Shown: piece after piece, positions 5,768 to 5,896 of the stretch | How the letters are laid out: the number at the start of each line of letters is the position of its first letter | Numbering within the stretch: position 1 is the stretch's first letter | Source of the DNA: Flavobacterium sp. | Lineage (GTDB): Bacteria > Bacteroidota > Bacteroidia > Flavobacteriales > Flavobacteriaceae | NCBI GenBank assembly: GCA_012032075.1 | Contig: JAAURU010000240.1 | Location: 1 to 5,896, forward strand | DNA: 5,896 nucleotides | Direction: 5' to 3' | Translations under genes and position numbers: made by a program | The notes under the pieces: model-generated | The model's input: only the letters and a program-made list of their open reading frames with translations | The model's database searches: none | What the model was told of the DNA's origin: nothing

Positions 5768-5896
5768 ATGTCTTTTATTTTCTCTTTTTAAATAGGCAAT
5801 AACTGCATTATTAAAAATAATGGGTTGTTCAACATTTACCACATGACCACAATTTTCAATAATAAAAAGTTCAGCTGTTTATTATGTTTTCAATTC
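5741..5896 (-). CDS. Alpha/beta hydrolase, C-terminal fragment
   Basis: Only the C-terminal end is in the window and the gene continues beyond the right edge. The visible sequence AELFIIENCGHVVNVEQP is the typical last strand and histidine loop of alpha/beta hydrolase-fold enzymes, with the His of CGH as the presumed catalytic histidine. It ends in a basic tail, KRENKRHKKPRPKTW, written by the terminator hairpin. The frame is open from 5741 to 5878. Further right, the same frame has two stops in a row (5879-5884), while another frame reads IENIINS. This suggests another one-base error near 5873-5880 or poor sequence at the contig edge. Substrate cannot be judged. It is convergent with the DUF4197 gene. 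Confidence 0.7.

Overview
The window looks like a piece of a low-GC Bacteroidota chromosome, most likely Flavobacteriaceae (Flavobacterium-like). The basis is AT-rich sequence, protein sequences of flavobacterial character, absence of Shine-Dalgarno sites in front of genes, and promoter boxes of the TAnnTTTG type. It carries three complete genes and one partial gene. It also has an unusually rich set of small repeats and palindromes.

Layout. Positions 1-377 hold no convincing gene. They contain six 21-bp tandem repeats (71-195), a rho-independent terminator pointing left (245-270), and a pair of related palindromes that can fold as a three-way junction (308-376). Positions 378-3806 (minus strand) encode a fused acyl-CoA mutase. 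It has a B12-binding domain, a MeaB-type G-protein chaperone and a mutase domain, and its active-site residues fit isobutyryl-CoA mutase (IcmF) better than methylmalonyl-CoA mutase. A 63-bp palindromic element sits in frame between its G domain and its mutase domain. Positions 3807-4017 are a divergent intergenic region with promoter-like boxes and a 7-bp repeat array. Positions 4018-4872 (plus) encode formyltetrahydrofolate deformylase (PurU). Positions 4909 to about 5624/5634 (plus) encode a DUF4197-type lipoprotein. After a short structured spacer, a bidirectional terminator (5743-5767) separates it from the C-terminus of an alpha/beta hydrolase entering from the right on the minus strand.

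The main caution is sequence quality. Both large genes are broken by pairs of one-base length changes in homopolymer runs (1527-1530, 3396-3399, 4021-4026, 4473-4479), and a fifth probably alters the end of the DUF4197 gene (5586-5591). Once these are allowed for, every protein reads through at normal family length. I therefore read them as likely sequencing errors in an uncorrected assembly rather than real gene decay, but raw reads are needed to decide.

The genes do not form one pathway. IcmF serves B12-dependent carbon-skeleton rearrangement of branched or short acyl-CoAs, PurU balances one-carbon folates, and the lipoprotein is of unknown function. I see no defence system, CRISPR array, transposase, rRNA or tRNA. 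The most interesting material is the repeat biology: the in-frame palindrome inside icmF, the twin palindromes at its 3' end, the 21-bp repeats and the heptamer array.
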